Assembly: GCA_024760905.1 (NCBI GenBank)
Contig: CM045745.1
Location: 7,795,282 to 7,859,281 of the forward strand
Length of the DNA stretch: 64,000 nucleotides
Reading direction: 5' to 3'
DNA from: Plotosus lineatus
Taxonomy: Eukaryota > Chordata > Actinopteri > Siluriformes > Plotosidae
The notes below the pieces were generated by a model. It had not been told where the DNA came from, made no database searches, and worked only from the letters and a program-made list of their open reading frames with translations. Every line of letters begins with the position of its first letter. Within the stretch, counting starts at the first letter, position 1. Positions 61,429 through 64,000 of the stretch are shown piece after piece. The translations under genes and the position numbers were made by a program.

Positions 61429-61434
61429 ACATAC

Positions 61435-61500
<66 letters not shown>
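61359..61500. repeat. (TA)n(CA)n(TA)n microsatellite
   Basis: Begins directly at the 3' edge of the fold-back element and ends at a TIR element. Confidence 0.95.
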
Positions 61501-61504
<4 letters not shown>

Positions 61505-61740
61505 TCCCTCGCTACTTCGAGCTTCAATTCATGCGGCTTCAGTGTATCGCGGTTTAAAAAAAAAATATATTAAATATTCTTCAAATTAAAAAATAAGGAA
61601 ATTAAGGAAGAATAGGGGAAAAGTTAAGGAAAATGCCGCAAAACAAGGCCAATTATGAAAAAAAAAAACCTCAACCAACACAAAACAAAAAACAACCCAA
61701 AATCTCCCATCAAAACTACTTATATCGTTGCATCTGTGTG
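61501..61740. mobile_element. TIR element, cagggatccctcac family, one half
   Basis: The half-element starts gaatccctcgctacttcg after a long (TA)n and keeps the shared aaggaaattaaggaagaata block. It breaks off at the head-to-head pair beginning at 61754. Confidence 0.7.
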
Positions 61741-61753
61741 CGCGCGCATATGT

Positions 61754-62397
61754 ACAGACGCTCTCCGACTTACGTTCATCAGTTTTACGTTTTTTTCGAT
61801 TTTACTTTTTTTTTTTCAAAAAAAAAAAAAAAAAAAGTCAAATTTTGAGTTTAGATATACCTACGTAGTACGCTGACGTAATGACACAGTGACGCTGCAT
61901 TCATTGTTTACAAACTACAGACTGAGTGTGTATGCAGACGCTCCCTGACTTACGTTTTTAATTGGTTCCGGACGGCCGAACGTAAGTTGAAAGTCAACTC
62001 AAGTTGTTAGACTGACGTATGACGTGTGACATATGACGTTCATACTGTACTATACATCCATAAATACTATTACCGTATCTCATAAAACAACCCAAAATCA
62101 ATTATTATAAACATAACATTGTAAAATAATATTAAGTATATCAAATAATATCAACATTAATTTCAAATAAGTCACTTATTTATACCGAGTCACTTTACAT
62201 GAAGCTTAAAACAATCAATCAACGCTTACAATATGTGAAGCGCTCAATACCGAAAGCAGTGTACTTGCAAAAGTAGTGTACTTGCTGTGGGTTATACGGA
62301 CTTCCGGTCAAAAAAAGAACTCTCCGCTTTGCTGGGATTCACATTAGTGCAGGCTGTGTTCTAAACGAGTTCAAGTGCACATGAAAGACCGGAAGCC

Positions 62398-62400
<3 letters not shown>
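61754..62400. mobile_element. two head-to-head partial copies of the cagacgctccccgacttacg element
   Basis: 61754-61932 is the right-hand part of the element in inverted orientation. It is followed directly at about 61936 by the left end (cagacgctccctgacttacg) in forward orientation, running to the (TA)n at 62.4 kb. The order is not that of a normal single copy. Confidence 0.65.

Positions 62401-62474
<74 letters not shown>
62399..62474. repeat. (TA)n(CA)n microsatellite
   Basis: Lies between the head-to-head TIR pair and the Tc1 element at 62487. Confidence 0.95.
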
Positions 62475-62486
62475 TACACATATATA

Positions 62487-64000
62487 CTAGTCCTTCTCAA
62501 AAAATTAGCATATTGTGATAAAGTTCATTATTTTCTGTAATGCCCTGATAAAAATTAAACTTTCATATAATTTAGATTCATTGCACACCAACTGAAATAT
62601 TTCAGGTCTTTTATTGTTTGAATATTGATGATTTTGGCAAACAGCTCATGAAAACCCAAAATTCCTATCTCAAAAAATTAGCATATTTTGTCCGACGAAT
62701 AAAAAAAAAAAGTGTTTTAATACAAAAAAAGTCAACCTTCAAATAATTATGTTGAGTTATGCACTCAATACTTGGTCGGGAATCCTTTTGCAGAAATGAC
62801 TGCTTCAATGCGGCGTGGCATGGAGGCAATCAGCCTGTGGCACTGCTGAGGTGTTACGGAGGCCCAGGATGCTTCGATAGCGGCCTTAAGCTCATCCACA
62901 GTGTTGGGTCTGGTGTCTCTCAACTTTCTCTTCACAATATCCCACAGATTCTCTATGGGCTTCAGGTCAGGAGAGTTGGCAGGCCAATTGAGCACAGTAA
63001 TACCATGGTCAGTAAACCATTTAGCAGTGGTTTTGGCACTGTGAGCAGGTGCCAGGTCGTGCTGAAAAATGAAATCTTCATCTCCATAAAGCTTTTCAGC
63101 AGATGGAAGCATGAAGTGCTCCAAAATCTCCTGATAGCGAGCTGCATTGACCCTGCCCTTGATAAAACACAGTGGACCAACACCAGCAACTGACATGGCA
63201 CCCCAGACCATCACTGACTGTGGGTACTTGACACTGGACTTCAGGCATTTTGGCATTTCCTTGTCCCCAGTCTTCCTCCAGACTCTGGCACGTTGATTTC
63301 CGAATGACAAGCAAAATTTGCTTTCATCCGAAAAAAGTACTTTGGACCACTGAGCAACAGTCCAGTGCTGCTTCTCTGTAGCCCAGGTCAGCCGCTTCTG
63401 CCGCTGTTTCTGGTTCAAAAGTGGCTTGACCTGGGGAATGCGGCACCTGTAGCCCAGTCCACTGCTTCCACAGGTCCCCCAAGGTCTGGAATCGGCCCTT
63501 CTTCACAATCTTCCTCAGGGTCCGGTCACCTCTTCTGGTTGTGCAGCGTTTTCTGCCACACTTTTTCCTCCCCACAGACGTCCCACTGAGGTGGCTTGAT
63601 AGAGCACTCTGGGAACAGCCTATTCGCTCAGAGATTTCTTTCTGTGTCTTACCCTCTTGCTTGAGGGTGTCAATGATGGCCTTCTGGACAGCAGTCAGGT
63701 CGGCAGTCTTACCCATGATTGCGGTTTTGAGTAATGAACCAGGCTGGGAGTTTTTAAAAGCCTCAGGAATCTTTTGCAGGTGTTTAGAGTTAATTGGTTG
63801 ATTCAGATGATTAGGTTAATAGCTCGTTTAGACTACCTGAACATGATATGCTAATTTTTTGAGATAGGAATTTTGGGTTTTCATGAGCTGTATGCCAAAA
63901 TCATCAGTATTAAAACAATAAAAGACCTGAAATATTTCAGTTGGTGTGCAATGAATCTAAAATATATGAAACTTTAATTTTTATCAGAACATTACAGAAA
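62487..64000 (-). mobile_element. Tc1-like transposon with ~210-bp inverted repeats, cut by the window end
   Basis: The left inverted repeat (62487-62690) is mirrored from about 63845 to the window end, including ctcaaaaaattagcatatt and ggtcttttattgttt. The transposase is on the minus strand. The N-terminus, 63716-63450, reads MGKTADLTAVQKAIIDTLKQ, then SERIGCSQSALSSHLSG. The catalytic part, 63418-62765, reads LFSDESKFCLSFG, FQHDLAPAHSAKTT, SPDLKPIENLWDIVKRKL. DD34E is intact. The two parts are out of frame, with an apparent short deletion near 63.44-63.46 kb. The strong TIR match suggests a young copy. Confidence 0.93.

Noticed and set aside
61240..61589. Ile-Tyr repeat frames
   Set aside because: Translation of (TA)n tracts; same for 1224-1492, 22781-23426, 52645-53130 and 57064-57685.
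62759..63193. 144-residue plus-strand frame
   Set aside because: Antisense shadow of the Tc1 transposase.

Overview
This is vertebrate nuclear DNA, almost certainly from a ray-finned fish. It is AT-rich, full of (TA)n and (CA)n tracts, and packed with fish-type repeats: Tc1/mariner, hAT and Tigger-like DNA transposons, RTE-clade LINEs and several tRNA-headed SINE families. There is no bacterial-style gene organisation.

Only one host gene is recognisable. It is a calcium/calmodulin-dependent protein kinase II gene on the minus strand, best matched to the delta paralogue (camk2d). Seven consecutive exon positions of the kinase domain run from 32.75 kb down to 2.66 kb and cover about residues 54-232 of the usual CaMKII numbering, from the helix-C region through HRD, DFG and the activation segment to the [10 protein letters not shown] region. 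The position encoding the HRD catalytic loop is present twice, as tandem 73-bp exons at 13.4 kb (delta/gamma-like) and 12.6 kb (alpha/beta-like). These look like a mutually exclusive pair. The first two exons were not found between 32.8 and 64 kb, and the rest of the kinase domain, regulatory segment and hub lie off the left edge. Everything from about 32.8 kb rightward is therefore probably the large intron 2 or sequence upstream of it.

The introns are a layered repeat landscape. From left to right: 0-2.4 kb holds an L2-tailed SINE and short terminal-inverted-repeat (TIR) elements; 4.2-5.7 kb a Tc1 element; 8.3-9.5 kb a SINE inside a hAT element inside a Tigger-like element; 15.4-18 kb an RTE LINE with a 16-bp target-site duplication (TSD); 18-28 kb SINEs, long microsatellites and a probable solo LTR; 29-30.4 kb another Tc1; 35-38 kb RTE 3' ends and an L1-like ORF1 relic; 40.5-41 kb a hAT with perfect 8-bp duplications; 45.9 and 47.7 kb two perfect palindromes; 50-53 kb Tc1 and LINE tails; 54-57.5 kb a Tigger-like element and a 2-kb RTE with near-continuous reverse transcriptase; 61-64 kb a fold-back element, TIR elements and a young Tc1 copy cut by the window end.

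The most notable signals are these. Two dispersed copies (53.1 kb minus, 61.3 kb plus) of a fold-back element carry what reads as a type I hammerhead ribozyme. The dominant SINE family has one tRNA-like head with two alternative tails, one of which joins sequence found at both the 5' and the 3' ends of the RTE LINE, recalling ruminant Bov-tA. One 5'-truncated SINE carries a 63-bp inverted copy of its own target flank, consistent with snap-back self-priming during insertion. The tandem HRD exons of camk2d are the main host-gene finding.
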